Assembly (NCBI GenBank): GCA_020629715.1
Contig: JAHDCU010000003.1
Coordinates: 496,879 to 560,878, forward strand
Direction: 5' to 3'
DNA from: Saprospiraceae bacterium
GTDB taxonomy: Bacteria; Bacteroidota; Bacteroidia; Chitinophagales; Saprospiraceae
DNA length: 64,000 nucleotides
Position 1 is the stretch's first letter, and the number at the start of each line of letters is the position of its first letter. This document shows, one piece after another, positions 1 to 9,949 of this stretch. The notes beneath the pieces were generated by a model. It searched no databases and was not told where the DNA came from. It saw only the letters and a program-made list of their open reading frames with translations. The translations under genes were made by a program, and so were the position numbers.

Positions 1-3000
1 CATCTATATCAAAAACAGAGTCTTGACCAGATAGAGCTATTTGAAAGGTACTACCTGGGGCAATATTCTGAATGACATCAGAATCAATAGTATGATCGAC
101 ACCAACTAAAGGTGCTGTGAATGTATAATTTTCAATATCCCCAAAAACGATATAGTAACTACCTCCTAGAATATCATTAAACTCATATGTTCCGTCTATG
201 GCAGATATAGTATTCATAATCAATTCATTATCCATGTTGAATAATGTAATGGTAACGGGATCAGCAGCTGGTTCCATATTATTATTAAGACCATCACGGT
301 TATCATCAAACCATACACTACCAGAAATACTACTCATAGCTGGGACTGCAAAACCTGCATCTACTCCCGTAAGATCGGTATCCAAAAATAAGAATACATT
401 AGTCACTTCATTACCTACCACATCAGAATCTATACTGTCATCTCCAGCATTGGGTATGGTAAAACCAAATCCAAAAGGATCATCAAACTCAACATTGTAT
501 AAGCCGGCAACCAAGTTTTCAAACTTATATGCGCCTGAAATATCCGTCAGCGTAGATGCTAATATAACTCCTGCATTATTCTTCAACGTAACGCTTACAT
601 TACTCAAAAATATCTCATTATTATCACGTAATCCATTGAGATCACTATCTCTCCATGCTAGACCAGCAATAGAGCTACTGCCAACGGCAATGAGGCCAGC
701 ATCTATATTTTCAACCGTCTCTCCAGCAGAAACAGAAATAATATCAGATGTCAATAGACCATTACCGCCGGTAATGTCAGAATCAATAGTATCATCTCCT
801 GCATCAGCTATTGTGAGCTCAAAATTATCAGGTAATGTGATCTGTATGTAATAATCACCTGCAGGCAACTGAACGAACATGTAATGTCCTTGGCTATCTG
901 TCATCATATTACTGATATTATTGCCGTCAACATCAAAAAGCTGTACTAATACATCTTCTACAGGAAACTCCGTCATATCAAAAAGACCATTCCTATTGAT
1001 ATCATTCCATACTGTTCCAATTATGGTACTTTGATTTTCTTGTACCAATCCTACATCAAGATTAAGGAACTCAATGCCAGATCTGATCAAAGTCTGATCC
1101 GTAAAACCAAATAAAGACATTATAATGGAAACATCACTATCTATGGTATCATCGGCACCTTGATTGGCCATGGTAAAACTATATTCATCTCCGCTTGTAA
1201 CTCTTATCTGATACAAGCCCGGTGCATAATCTTCAAAAAGGTAAATCCCATCTGTATCTGTAGATGTCGTTGCGATAATACTTCCAGAGGAATGTACAAG
1301 CTCAATCGTAATTCCTTCAATACCGATCTCACCCAAATCTCGAAGCCCATTTTCATTTTCATCTAACCAAACCTGGTCTCCGATAGATACCAGCTCATAG
1401 ACCCCAAGGTCAAGATTAGTTATTTCATTAAGTGGATTTAATATCAATTCCTCTGATACTACCATATTACCATCTATCGTAAAATCACTATCCACTATGT
1501 CATTCAGACCTACATTTGCAGTAGTTATTTCATATTGACCATCAATAATCATTTTGACCATATACTGACCTGGTGAAAGATCATCAAATAGATAAGCTCC
1601 ATCCATATCAGTCATAAGCAATGCAACTACATTATCAGAGGCATCAAGTAACTCTACTTGAACTCCCTCAAGTAGAAGCTCATCATTATCTCTTATTCCG
1701 TTTCCGTCGTCATCTATAAAAACAAGACCTGAGATATTGGATCTCATATCTACGAGACCTAAGTCAATAGTATTATTTTGCTCTCCAGAGCACAGTTCAA
1801 ATATTGAAGTCCTGCCTACTCCATTTGTAATAGTAATATCAGAATCTAATGTATTATCAGCACTAGCATTGCCTAAGGTACTATCAAAGCCATCAGGATA
1901 ATTGATAACTAGCTGATACATAGATGGAAGTAAATCATCGAATATGTACTGGCCTCCATCACTGCTTTCTGTAGAACTCAATATGTTTCCATCTTGATCC
2001 AAAAGATCTATTTTAACTCCATCTAATCCTAGTTCATCTCCATCCTGAATACCATTTAGATTTTCATCCAACCATACAAAATCTCCAATACTTGCCAACT
2101 CGTAGTAAGCACCAGTTATATCAGTAATCTGATCATCTACGCCAACGTCAATCATCGCGGTAGTGAAAGCTCCGAAAGAGTCTAAAATATCACTATCAAT
2201 GTCCTCCGAGGCATTATCAGGAATGGTCGCAATCTGATCATCGTCAAATCCGAATTTGATAAAATATTGGCCTGCATCTAGATTATCAAAAATGTAATTA
2301 CCATCTTCGTCTGTATCTACAACAGTAGTATTATTAGTCATCATATTGACCAACATTATAGAAATGCCGCTCAGTCGTTCCTCTTCATTTTGTAGTATAC
2401 CATCCGCATTTTTATCTAACCAAGCAAATCCTGAAATCGATGATGGTAAGAATTGAACTCCAATATCTAAGCTTTTAAAATCAGTACCTGATGGTATAAA
2501 CACTGTCTGACTTAGGAATCTATCACCATCCATAATAGCGTTGCTATCAGTCTCAGGATCGCCAACTTCTAAGTCGGTCACCATATAAACCTCTGCATCT
2601 AATAATAACTCTATAAAATAAGAGCCAGGTAATAGATTATCAAAACAGAAAGTGCCATCGGTATTACTTTCTATCTCAATCATACCGCTGCCATCGTCTC
2701 TAAATATACGTATCCAAATTTCTCCAAATGCTTCATCTGCATCGCTTTGTATGCCATCACGATCGATATCAATAAACACAAAGTCACCTAAGGATACTCG
2801 CATAAATAATCCAATATCCAACGAGGTCATATGATCTCCAGATCCGAGAGTAAAAGGCCCTACACTTGCATCTTGGGCAAAATCATTATCTGATGAATCG
2901 TCTCCAATATCTTGTAAAGTGACTTCAAAGTCATCGATATTAAATAAAACCGAGTATATACCAGGTGTCAGCATATCAAAACTATAAGCACCAGATATAT

Positions 3001-3486
3001 CCGTCATAGTTATTGCAATCGTATCACCTACTTCATCAGTGAGATATACTTCCAATCCTGATAATAATGGGTCTTGAACATTGCGCTGACCATCGTAAGC
3101 CATATCCTCAAAGGCTTGCCCTGATATAGAAACAGATCGGTAGACACCGAGGTCTACATCGTCTTTTTCAATATCTGGATCTAAGTAAAATTCGTCCGAA
3201 GTGAAGATGTTTCCTACAGATGTAAAATCATTATCTAGTAAATCATCCATACCTACATCAGAAAGTGTATGTAGGTATTCAGAGGATAATGATGATGTCC
3301 TTACCGTATAATATCCTTTTTCTACTTCTTCAAAACTATACTTACCTAGAGAGTCCGTTGTACTGGTAGCGATAAGATTATTTTGATCATCATACAACTC
3401 CATGACTACACCAACTAACCCTAGTTCGTCAGTATCTTGTAAGCCATTATAATTAATATCTTCCCATACAAAATCGCCAATACTGG
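1..3486 (-). repeat. Ten tandem SdrD B-like domain repeats within one gene
   Basis: Repeat units begin (reverse strand) near 3486, 3133, 2797, 2441, 2093, 1743, 1390, 1029, 675 and 335, a period of 336-361 bases. The units are diverged at DNA level but share the opening S-I-(G/S)-(D/G)-x-(V/A)-(W/F)-x-D-x-(N/D)-x-(N/D)-G and a mid-repeat Y-x-F-D/E-x-L-x-x-G-x-Y. Roughly, openings with GDFVW alternate with openings with SGxxF/W. Confidence 0.8.
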
Positions 3487-4357
3487 ATGTAGCACAGTTA
3501 TCAATTACAAAGGTCCTACAGCACTCTTCTACTACATTGGTAGATATCAATGACTCTACACATACCTCATATGTACCTTGAGTAATTTCATCTTGTCCGA
3601 TACTGATATCGTGCTCAGTATCCGTTGACGATAATAAATGAAAATCGCTTGGGTAAGTCCAGGTATAGGAGTCTATACTTGGGTTTTCATTGATATAAAA
3701 AATAAGACAATTATGATCACATGCTGTGTAAAGCGGTGTATAACTAACCTTAACACTCAGCCTATCTACGAAAGCCTCGATAGTCGTATCTGAGATATTT
3801 GCAACCTGAAGATTGACACTAAAATCTTCAGCATTAAGCATCTCAGGAGTCCATTGGAGATCCCATAAATAAAAACTAGATCCATATGACCAAGTACTTT
3901 GTTCTGTTTGCCATTCTTGTCCAAATAATGGGCTTCCACCCAAGTTGATACTTTCATTATTTCCCACTGAAAGACTTAATAACACATCAGCTATACCATT
4001 ACCACTGGCAAAACCATCAATTTCTACCTCAATACCTTGTATCGTAGCACCATCTGGAATCTGAAATTTAAAGTCAGATAATAGTACCGCATCACTCTGT
4101 GACATAGAATCCAGGGTAATCTCCATGAATCTGCCATCACTGAAAAATGAATTATCGGTCGATTGCCAGCTTTGATCTCCAACGGTAGCAATAACGAAAT
4201 CTCCATATGATCGAGTAGATGATTCCATAAGTGGTTCATCTGGAGTCATGATCTGACAAATCGATTGAGTATTGGAGTGAGTTGCTATGCATAGAAACAG
4301 CAGCAACAGCAGGGCAGATATACCCCTACCAGTGTAGTTTTCGGTAGTGTAAGACAT
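1..4357 (-). CDS. Giant secreted surface protein with SdrD B-like repeats (3' end outside window)
   Basis: A reading frame stays open from an ATG at 4357 to the left edge, at least 1452 codons. Residues 1-31 form a signal peptide with a run of leucines. About residues 32-290 look like beta-rich ectodomain with a Cys-containing segment, and then ten repeats of about 117 residues follow. Each opens with a motif such as SIGDFVWLDENLNG and contains YxFDxLxPGxY and DSD motifs, the pattern of SdrD B-like (Cna B-type) beta-sandwich domains that act as stalks in surface proteins. The reading-frame C-terminus, where a T9SS sorting domain would be expected, is not in the window. Role inferred: adhesin or other large surface protein exported by T9SS. 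Confidence 0.85.
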   Translation of the reverse strand, partial: MSYTTENYTGRGISALLLLLFLCIATHSNTQSICQIMTPDEPLMESSTRSYGDFVIATVGDQSWQSTDNSFFSDGRFMEITLDSMSQSDAVLLSDFKFQIPDGATIQGIEVEIDGFASGNGIADVLLSLSVGNNESINLGGSPLFGQEWQTEQSTWSYGSSFYLWDLQWTPEMLNAEDFSVNLQVANISDTTIEAFVDRLSVKVSYTPLYTACDHNCLIFYINENPSIDSYTWTYPSDFHLLSSTDTEHDISIGQDEITQGTYEVCVESLISTNVVEECCRTFVIDNCATSSIGDFVWEDINYNGLQDTDELGLVGVVMELYDDQNNLIATSTTDSLGKYSFEEVEKGYYTVRTSSLSSEYLHTLSDVGMDDLLDNDFTSVGNIFTSDEFYLDPDIEKDDVDLGVYRSVSISGQAFEDMAYDGQRNVQDPLLSGLEVYLTDEVGDTIAITMTDISGAYSFDMLTPGIYSVLFNIDDFEVTLQDIGDDSSDNDFAQDASVGPFTLGSGDHMTSLDIGLFMRVSLGDFVFIDIDRDGIQSDADEAFGEIWIRIFRDDGSGMIEIESNTDGTFCFDNLLPGSYFIELLLDAEVYMVTDLEVGDPETDSNAIMDGDRFLSQTVFIPSGTDFKSLDIGVQFLPSSISGFAWLDKNADGILQNEEERLSGISIMLVNMMTNNTTVVDTDEDGNYIFDNLDAGQYFIKFGFDDDQIATIPDNASEDIDSDILDSFGAFTTAMIDVGVDDQITDITGAYYELASIGDFVWLDENLNGIQDGDELGLDGVKIDLLDQDGNILSSTESSDGGQYIFDDLLPSMYQLVINYPDGFDSTLGNASADNTLDSDITITNGVGRTSIFELCSGEQNNTIDLGLVDMRSNISGLVFIDDDGNGIRDNDELLLEGVQVELLDASDNVVALLMTDMDGAYLFDDLSPGQYMVKMIIDGQYEITTANVGLNDIVDSDFTIDGNMVVSEELILNPLNEITNLDLGVYELVSIGDQVWLDENENGLRDLGEIGIEGITIELVHSSGSIIATTSTDTDGIYLFEDYAPGLYQIRVTSGDEYSFTMANQGADDTIDSDVSIIMSLFGFTDQTLIRSGIEFLNLDVGLVQENQSTIIGTVWNDINRNGLFDMTEFPVEDVLVQLFDVDGNNISNMMTDSQGHYMFVQLPAGDYYIQITLPDNFELTIADAGDDTIDSDITGGNGLLTSDIISVSAGETVENIDAGLIAVGSSSIAGLAWRDSDLNGLRDNNEIFLSNVSVTLKNNAGVILASTLTDISGAYKFENLVAGLYNVEFDDPFGFGFTIPNAGDDSIDSDVVGNEVTNVFLFLDTDLTGVDAGFAVPAMSSISGSVWFDDNRDGLNNNMEPAADPVTITLFNMDNELIMNTISAIDGTYEFNDILGGSYYIVFGDIENYTFTAPLVGVDHTIDSDVIQNIAPGSTFQIALSGQDSVFDID

Positions 4358-4425
4358 TAGTGTCGTCGTCTTGGTTATTAATGAAGCGTAATGCATTGAG
4401 TCGAAGCAATACTTTACACTTTAGA

Positions 4426-4433
4426 CAAAGATA
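4426..4433 (-). promoter_or_regulatory. Candidate -7 box for the SdrD-repeat gene
   Basis: On the reverse strand the sequence reads TATCTTTG, matching the Bacteroidota -7 consensus TAnnTTTG, about 70 bases upstream of the start codon at 4357. The upstream flank is extremely AT-rich and no clear TTTG -33 box is visible. Confidence 0.4.
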
Positions 4434-4518
4434 TATATAAAATTTTATTTATATATAAAATTTATAATATGATTTCTGCTGATAATGATATGCTTGTACT
4501 TCCTGTGGCCTTGGTAAA

Positions 4519-5637
4519 TCAGTTGATCAGATCTGAGTATAATTTCATCCATTGGTCACAGATGAGATCGTGGTTAAATGAGCGGAGGATATGACGTTTC
4601 CCTTTTTCGCCAAGATCCTTTGCAGTATTTGGATCATTTTGAAGTTTGATCATTAACTCACTAAGCTGCTCATATTGATAAGAACAAAATGATAATGCAC
4701 CGGGACCCGCTGCCTCTTTCAGTGCTTTATGGTCAGAAATAATGACTGGTGTATTTTGACTTAATGATTCGATAACTGGTATTCCAAACCCTTCGTAAAT
4801 AGAGGGATACACAAGTGCCAAAGCATGCTTATAATAAGAAGCTAGAGAGTCTCTGACATGACCTTTATGTATGAAATAGTCCGTCAAATTATATTCTTTT
4901 ATTAACTGCTTGACTTTATCATAATAAGTCGATCCTGTACCAACTACAATCACGGGAATTCGATCTGATGCTGGCATTATATGCAGGGCCTTTACAATAT
5001 CCTCCAGCCTCTTTCGATCAATAACACTACCTACATACAACCAATATCGCTCTGGTAAATTAACTGGAGTTTCTGCGTTACTATCTAAGAGCGACTGACC
5101 TTGATAAATGACATTTATAGCAGCTTCATCTACATTGTATATGTCAATTAGGTCTGACTTCGTTGAACGACTGATTGCTACTACTTGATCTGCCTTAAAA
5201 ACAGAAGTCCGATACTTATACTTATACATCATACGATCAAACCAAGGAAAATGCTCGGGATATTTTTCATAAATAAGATCGTGAAAACTTACGACTGTCT
5301 TGGCCTTTACCTTATTGATATTAATAGGTAGTTCATGGCTCAGACCGTGATATATATCTAGTTCTAGCTCATTGATTTTATGAGTGATCTCGAAGCTTCG
5401 CCACCACTCGTTTGATCCCTTATTACGTGTATGTATATGTATGTTATCATGATTAAAAAAATACTCGGTTTCTGGATTAATTTCTACCGTAGCACTAAAT
5501 AAATGGAATTCAATATTAGGATATCGCTTATGCAACTCTTTGACCAAGGTACGGCTGTAATTACCTAGGCCTGTACGATTGTTAAACAGCCGTTTAGCAT
5601 CATAACCTATCTTGATAACAGTATTGGACATCAGCAT
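4519..5637 (-). CDS. Glycosyltransferase family 1/4 (GT-B fold)
   Basis: Retaining GT-B glycosyltransferase of about 372 residues. The N-terminal acceptor domain has a GLGNYSRTL glycine-rich loop, and the C-terminal nucleotide-sugar domain carries YPSIYEGFGIPVIES, the E-x7-E motif typical of Glycos_transf_1. Two in-frame ATGs (5637 and 5631) are equally plausible starts. It begins 12 bases after the SDR gene, so it is the last gene of an anmK-SDR-glycosyltransferase operon. Family members transfer sugars from nucleotide or lipid carriers to glycans or lipids; the donor and acceptor cannot be read from the sequence. Confidence 0.85.
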   Translation of the reverse strand: MLMSNTVIKIGYDAKRLFNNRTGLGNYSRTLVKELHKRYPNIEFHLFSATVEINPETEYFFNHDNIHIHTRNKGSNEWWRSFEITHKINELELDIYHGLSHELPININKVKAKTVVSFHDLIYEKYPEHFPWFDRMMYKYKYRTSVFKADQVVAISRSTKSDLIDIYNVDEAAINVIYQGQSLLDSNAETPVNLPERYWLYVGSVIDRKRLEDIVKALHIMPASDRIPVIVVGTGSTYYDKVKQLIKEYNLTDYFIHKGHVRDSLASYYKHALALVYPSIYEGFGIPVIESLSQNTPVIISDHKALKEAAGPGALSFCSYQYEQLSELMIKLQNDPNTAKDLGEKGKRHILRSFNHDLICDQWMKLYSDLIN

Positions 5638-5649
5638 CGCAAGTTACTG

Positions 5650-6687
5650 CTATGATTCAAAATCCAACAGTGCCATCGGCTTTATCTGTTTTTTTGATTC
5701 CACATAAGCATTGCACATATCTTCGATGGTTTTCTTCATACTTATATATTTTATCCCTAACAGTGATTTAGACTTGGAAGTATCATAGCGCCAGTCTTCG
5801 CAAGTACTCATGATGGTTGCTCTTGTGATGAAAGGTGGTTGTCTAGTAAAAAATGCAACTATCTTTGCTATTCTCGAAGCGAAGGGAAACATCCATGGTC
5901 TTAATGCCGTATGAGGCGCCTTGACACCAATTTTTTCTGCAATATTATCTAATAATGATTTGATCTTTACACTTTCGCTGATGGCTAGTATTCGTTCGCC
6001 ATACAACCCTTGATCTATCATCATATAAGCCATTTTAGCTACATCTCTGACATCTACAAATGCATTGGACCCTAAGGGATAAAAAGGTACTCCATTATCA
6101 ATGGTTTGGATGATCTTGAGTGAGGTATCGGCCCATCGGCCCGCACCCAATACCACTCCAGGATTCAATATACTCACCTGTAATCCCTCTTCTTTACCGC
6201 GCCAGACTTCTAGCTCTGCGAGATATTTGGATTTAGAATAGTCAGAGGTATATTCGTTGGCTTCCCACTCCGTAGACTCGTCGATCGATAAGTCTATATT
6301 ACTCGGTTTACCTACAGCAGATATACTACTCAAATACAATAGTGTAGGTACATGATGCTCTATGCATGCATTCACCACATTGCTTGTACCCTCTACATTG
6401 ACTCGATACATAGCCGCTTTATCTTGAGGATGAAAACTTACCATCGCTGCAGCATGTATGACTAATTGGGCTCCCTCACAGGCATTGCTCAATGTGGTTA
6501 CATCTAAAATATCTGCCTCAATCCACGATATCTTATCGACATCAGCTCCAAGCATTTCGACAGAACTAGTGCTACGCTTGATGGCATGTATATTGGTAAA
6601 TCCTCTTGAGTAAAAATATCTTGCAATATAAGATCCAATAAATCCTGTTGCTCCCGTGATTAATATTTTATCGTCTTTTTGGATCAT
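5650..6687 (-). CDS. NAD-dependent epimerase/dehydratase (extended SDR)
   Basis: Extended short-chain dehydrogenase/reductase of 345 residues. The Rossmann NAD(P) motif GATGFIGSY lies at residues 11-19, and the catalytic Tyr-x3-Lys is in the segment YSKSKYLAELE near residue 155. A Ser/Thr-rich segment before it could supply the third catalytic residue. Its start overlaps the anmK stop by 4 bases (ATGA), so the two are translationally coupled. The family includes nucleotide-sugar epimerases and dihydroflavonol-reductase-like enzymes; the substrate is unknown. With anmK and a glycosyltransferase next to it, a sugar-modifying role is reasonable but inferred. Confidence 0.85.
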   Translation of the reverse strand: MIQKDDKILITGATGFIGSYIARYFYSRGFTNIHAIKRSTSSVEMLGADVDKISWIEADILDVTTLSNACEGAQLVIHAAAMVSFHPQDKAAMYRVNVEGTSNVVNACIEHHVPTLLYLSSISAVGKPSNIDLSIDESTEWEANEYTSDYSKSKYLAELEVWRGKEEGLQVSILNPGVVLGAGRWADTSLKIIQTIDNGVPFYPLGSNAFVDVRDVAKMAYMMIDQGLYGERILAISESVKIKSLLDNIAEKIGVKAPHTALRPWMFPFASRIAKIVAFFTRQPPFITRATIMSTCEDWRYDTSKSKSLLGIKYISMKKTIEDMCNAYVESKKQIKPMALLDFES

Positions 6688-7754
6688 GGAATATATATTG
6701 CTCCACCACTATGCGCTCTTTTAGCTCCCGTGGCATGATGGATGATATTAGGTTTATATTGTAATCGAAGATAGCCCAGATAAGCCATCAATATTGATTC
6801 TTTAAATTCAATGATTTCAGAGCTTGGAAGTTCAAGGCTAACATTTACTTTGACTAACTTTCTTTGTAATTGTTCGATCAAAAATGTATTGAAGGCTCCA
6901 CCACCTGTTACAAGCATCTTAGCATGATCAGGTATCTCTTTACCTTTTATCGCTAAGATGATCTGATCAACTATGAAATTTACCATAGTATTCAATTTAT
7001 CGGGAATACTCGAGTCATGACTTCTGATTATATCATAAAACGGTCCCATCACCCATGAATTATCGAGAGACTTGGGAGCTTGTTTTTGAAAGTAAGTTAA
7101 ATCTGACAATGATGATAGTAAGGTCTCGTTACAATTCCCAGATTTGGCAATTTGACCGTCATCATCATAAGATTTGCCAAGCTCTGATGCTAATGCATTG
7201 AGGATCTGGTTACATGGAGCTATATCATATGCTTGATTAATATCTTCTATTTGAATAGAAATATTAGCAATTCCTCCAAGATTGAGTGCATAAGTATATT
7301 CTCCAAACAAATACTGATCTACTGTAGCTGCCAACGGAGTCCCCTGTCCACCTAGTGCAATATCTCCTTGTCGAAAATCACAAATGACAGGTAAACCAAC
7401 CGTCGTAGCTAATCGAGCTCCATTAGTCAATTGTATAGAATATCCTTCCTCCGGATGATGAAGTATCGTATGACCATGAGTTGCAATTGCAGAAATTTTG
7501 ATATCCTTAATTTCACCTAAAAACTGAAGTATCGATTGGCTACAAAAATCGGTAAATGAAACCTCAAGCGTATACATAGATCTTACATCGTGAAAAGGCA
7601 GGTTACGTAATGATTTGGCCAAGATATCTGGTAAATCATAAGCCTTTGATCTTAAAAACTTCCACTCACCATTATCATGAAATGAGCATAGGCAGACGTC
7701 AAGTCCATCTAGCGAACTTCCCGACATGACTCCCACAATATATTGCATATCCAT
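6684..7754 (-). CDS. anmK: Anhydro-N-acetylmuramic acid kinase
   Basis: Phosphorylates and hydrolyses 1,6-anhydro-MurNAc to MurNAc-6-phosphate in the cytoplasm, recycling the peptidoglycan sugar. The N-terminal GVMSGSSLDGLDV segment is the AnmK phosphate-binding signature. ALNLGGIANIS and the C-terminal VTGGGAFN are the further actin-like ATPase motifs. The length of 356 residues is close to the usual 370. It is the first gene of a reverse operon followed by an SDR and a glycosyltransferase, and is divergent from the TetR-efflux operon. No clear promoter box was found on its side of the 184-base intergenic region. Confidence 0.93.
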   Translation of the reverse strand: MDMQYIVGVMSGSSLDGLDVCLCSFHDNGEWKFLRSKAYDLPDILAKSLRNLPFHDVRSMYTLEVSFTDFCSQSILQFLGEIKDIKISAIATHGHTILHHPEEGYSIQLTNGARLATTVGLPVICDFRQGDIALGGQGTPLAATVDQYLFGEYTYALNLGGIANISIQIEDINQAYDIAPCNQILNALASELGKSYDDDGQIAKSGNCNETLLSSLSDLTYFQKQAPKSLDNSWVMGPFYDIIRSHDSSIPDKLNTMVNFIVDQIILAIKGKEIPDHAKMLVTGGGAFNTFLIEQLQRKLVKVNVSLELPSSEIIEFKESILMAYLGYLRLQYKPNIIHHATGAKRAHSGGAIYIP

Positions 7755-7883
7755 AGGTGCTAAGATCGACTATTTGTACAAAATCCACCCTGAATATTCC
7801 GTTTTGTCAATCAATTTTATTCGCTATTCATAGAAATAAACCGACGGTTTAACCCTGAAAGCCGCCATTCCACAGAAAACTTA

Positions 7884-7911
7884 GGAAACTTTTAAACTCA
7901 TTTGAGTTTCC
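7884..7911. promoter_or_regulatory. Nested palindrome, candidate TetR operator
   Basis: Inner perfect inverted repeat AAACTCA-TT-TGAGTTT (7894-7909), framed by a second inverted repeat GGAAACT (7884-7890) and AGTTTCC (7905-7911). It lies 30-55 bases upstream of the tetR-like start and just upstream of its candidate -7 box, the usual place for an autoregulatory TetR operator. Confidence 0.5.
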
Positions 7912-7926
7912 TTGGTTTCATTGTCA

Positions 7927-7934
7927 TAATTTTG
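7927..7934 (+). promoter_or_regulatory. Candidate -7 box TAATTTTG for the efflux operon
   Basis: TAATTTTG matches TAnnTTTG, with a TTTG at 7901-7904 at a -33-like spacing of 22 bases. The box ends 4 bases before the ATG at 7939, so transcription from it would give a leaderless or nearly leaderless mRNA. Confidence 0.4.
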
Positions 7935-7938
7935 CACT

Positions 7939-8538
7939 ATGCCATCAAGACAAAAAATCATGCTATCTGCATTCGACTGCTTTCTGCGTTACGGAATCAA
8001 GAGTGTAAGCATGGATGACCTTGCCAAGCGACTGGGGATATCCAAAAAAACTATTTATAACTACATCAGCAATAAAAATGAACTTGTAGAAGAGACAGTC
8101 TCAGAGCACATGAGCATCAACCAAGCTGAGATAGATAAGCTGCTACACTCGGGCGACAATGCTATAGAAAGTATGATCGCCATTGCTAAGCATAATATTG
8201 ACTTTTTACAAAAAATGAAGCCTGGGTTTCTTTTTGATCTACAGAAATACCACGGAGCCTTCTGGTTAAACCTAGAAGCTGAACGTAATCAACATATAGA
8301 ACAGACCATAAGTACCAATATGCAAATCGGGATAGAGCAAGGACTCTATAGCCAGCGTTTTGACCCTAAGATCATCGCTAAGCTTTTCGTAGGACTCGTC
8401 ACAACCATGATTGATGAAGATATATTTCCCCCAAATGAATTTTCAAAATCAGAAATTTTCGTAGAGACTATACGCTATCATATGCGCGGTATAGTTACAG
8501 ACAAAGGAAGGTCGATACTTCAACAAATAGAAATCTAA
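7939..8538 (+). CDS. TetR/AcrR family transcriptional regulator
   Basis: 199 residues. The N-terminal helix-turn-helix (residues about 5-50) has the TetR signature: SMDDLAKRLGISKKTIYNY followed by NKNELV. The C-terminal ligand-binding and dimerisation region is variable. It lies 21 bases upstream of a TolC-like gene and leads an RND efflux operon, so it is the likely local repressor of the pump and of itself through the palindrome just upstream. The ATG at 7939 is preferred over the one at 7960, because it keeps the complete first helix. The inducing ligand is unknown. Confidence 0.9.
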   Translation: MPSRQKIMLSAFDCFLRYGIKSVSMDDLAKRLGISKKTIYNYISNKNELVEETVSEHMSINQAEIDKLLHSGDNAIESMIAIAKHNIDFLQKMKPGFLFDLQKYHGAFWLNLEAERNQHIEQTISTNMQIGIEQGLYSQRFDPKIIAKLFVGLVTTMIDEDIFPPNEFSKSEIFVETIRYHMRGIVTDKGRSILQQIEI

Positions 8539-8559
8539 AGCCCATAAATACACTACTAC

Positions 8560-9921
8560 ATGAAACCATACATTTTTTTACTATCTATGCTCTATACCGT
8601 ATGCCTATCAGCCCAAAGCTATGATCTTGCTGGTGCGGTTGCATACGGTCTGGAGCATAGCAATGATGTCAAAATCAAACAACTTGATATAGCATCCGCA
8701 GACTCAGACATTAAAGAATATAGAGCAATCGGGATACCTCAAGTCAATGGTGGTATAGATTACTCCTACTATTTTCAACTACCTGTACAGCCAGTAGAAG
8801 ACTTCATTTCTCCAGCAGTATACGGTGTATTGTTTCAGGAAAACGTGATACAACCCCGAGAACTTGCAGATCCTGAGGTATTTGAATTTACTTTTTTCCA
8901 ACCCCACAATCTTACGGGTAAGATAGAGGCCAGTTCACTCATATTTGATGGTTCGTACTTGTATGGTCTCAAAGCAGCTAGACTATACAAAGAGCTTGTA
9001 AATAGAGAGCTTGAGATGACAGAGCAAGATATAAAGTCTAATGTGACTAAAGCATATGCTGCCGTACTCGTTGCACGTAAAAACAAAGAAGTACTAGACC
9101 AGAATATACAAGTACTCACCAAAACCCTAGAAGATACAAAGGCATTTTTTGAAAATGGATTTGTAGAGTCACTCGATGTAGATCGACTTCAGCTTTCATT
9201 AGATGGGCTGAAAACACAGTCCACAAATCTGGAACAGCTGATATCTGTTTCTAAAAATCTCTTGAAATTTCAGATGGGATATCCGATCGACCAAGAGATT
9301 ATCTTGACTGAAAATCTGGAAGCATTAGAGGCGCAATATATAGCATCCAATGAGCAAAAGTTGGACATCACCAAGCGAGTAGAATACCAATTGCTAGAGA
9401 CCAACAAGCAACTTAATGAGCTCGACCTTCAACGACATAAAGCAGGATATCTGCCGTCGGCTCGTGCATTTGCCAGTTATCAGGGATCTATACAGCGAAC
9501 TAATCTTTTTGATAATACTGAAGCGGGACTACTGCCTACGCTCGTGGCAGGTATATCTATCAATATCCCAATCTATGATGGTGGTCAAAAGTCTGCAAGA
9601 ATGCAAAAATCGAAGCTGACACTAGAGAAAATTGATCTTCAGAAAAGGGAATTTGAGCGAGGAATGACCCTACAAGTTGAAAATACCAGATTAGCATATA
9701 AAAATGCGCAACAAACGGTTCTCAATCAGAAAAACACTCTAGCACTCAGTCAAAAAATCTTTGATAAAACACAAATAAAATTTAGAGAAGGTGTAGGCTC
9801 TAGCGTAGAACTGTCACAAGCAGAAGCTGACCTATATCAAGCTCAAGGTGCATATATATCATCTCTATACGATCTACTACTAAGCAAAATCGATATGGAT
9901 ATTGCTCTTGGCATCCTTTAA
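8560..9921 (+). CDS. TolC family outer membrane efflux protein
   Basis: 453 residues with a signal peptide (MKPYIFLLSMLYTVCLSAQ). The mature chain consists of the two long amphipathic OEP helical repeats: the first half contains AKAYAAVLVARKN-like coiled-coil sequence, and the second half ends with VGSSVELSQAEADLYQAQGAY, a typical TolC-family segment. It forms the outer-membrane channel of the tripartite pump with the adaptor and RND permease that follow. The next gene's true start lies 28 bases downstream. Confidence 0.9.
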   Translation: MKPYIFLLSMLYTVCLSAQSYDLAGAVAYGLEHSNDVKIKQLDIASADSDIKEYRAIGIPQVNGGIDYSYYFQLPVQPVEDFISPAVYGVLFQENVIQPRELADPEVFEFTFFQPHNLTGKIEASSLIFDGSYLYGLKAARLYKELVNRELEMTEQDIKSNVTKAYAAVLVARKNKEVLDQNIQVLTKTLEDTKAFFENGFVESLDVDRLQLSLDGLKTQSTNLEQLISVSKNLLKFQMGYPIDQEIILTENLEALEAQYIASNEQKLDITKRVEYQLLETNKQLNELDLQRHKAGYLPSARAFASYQGSIQRTNLFDNTEAGLLPTLVAGISINIPIYDGGQKSARMQKSKLTLEKIDLQKREFERGMTLQVENTRLAYKNAQQTVLNQKNTLALSQKIFDKTQIKFREGVGSSVELSQAEADLYQAQGAYISSLYDLLLSKIDMDIALGIL

Positions 9922-9949
9922 AACTACTAACATAAGAAATTATCAAACC

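Noticed and set aside
198-2834. Forward-strand frames opposite the SdrD-repeat gene
   Set aside because: They are shadows of the long reverse-strand reading frame; their composition mirrors its codons.
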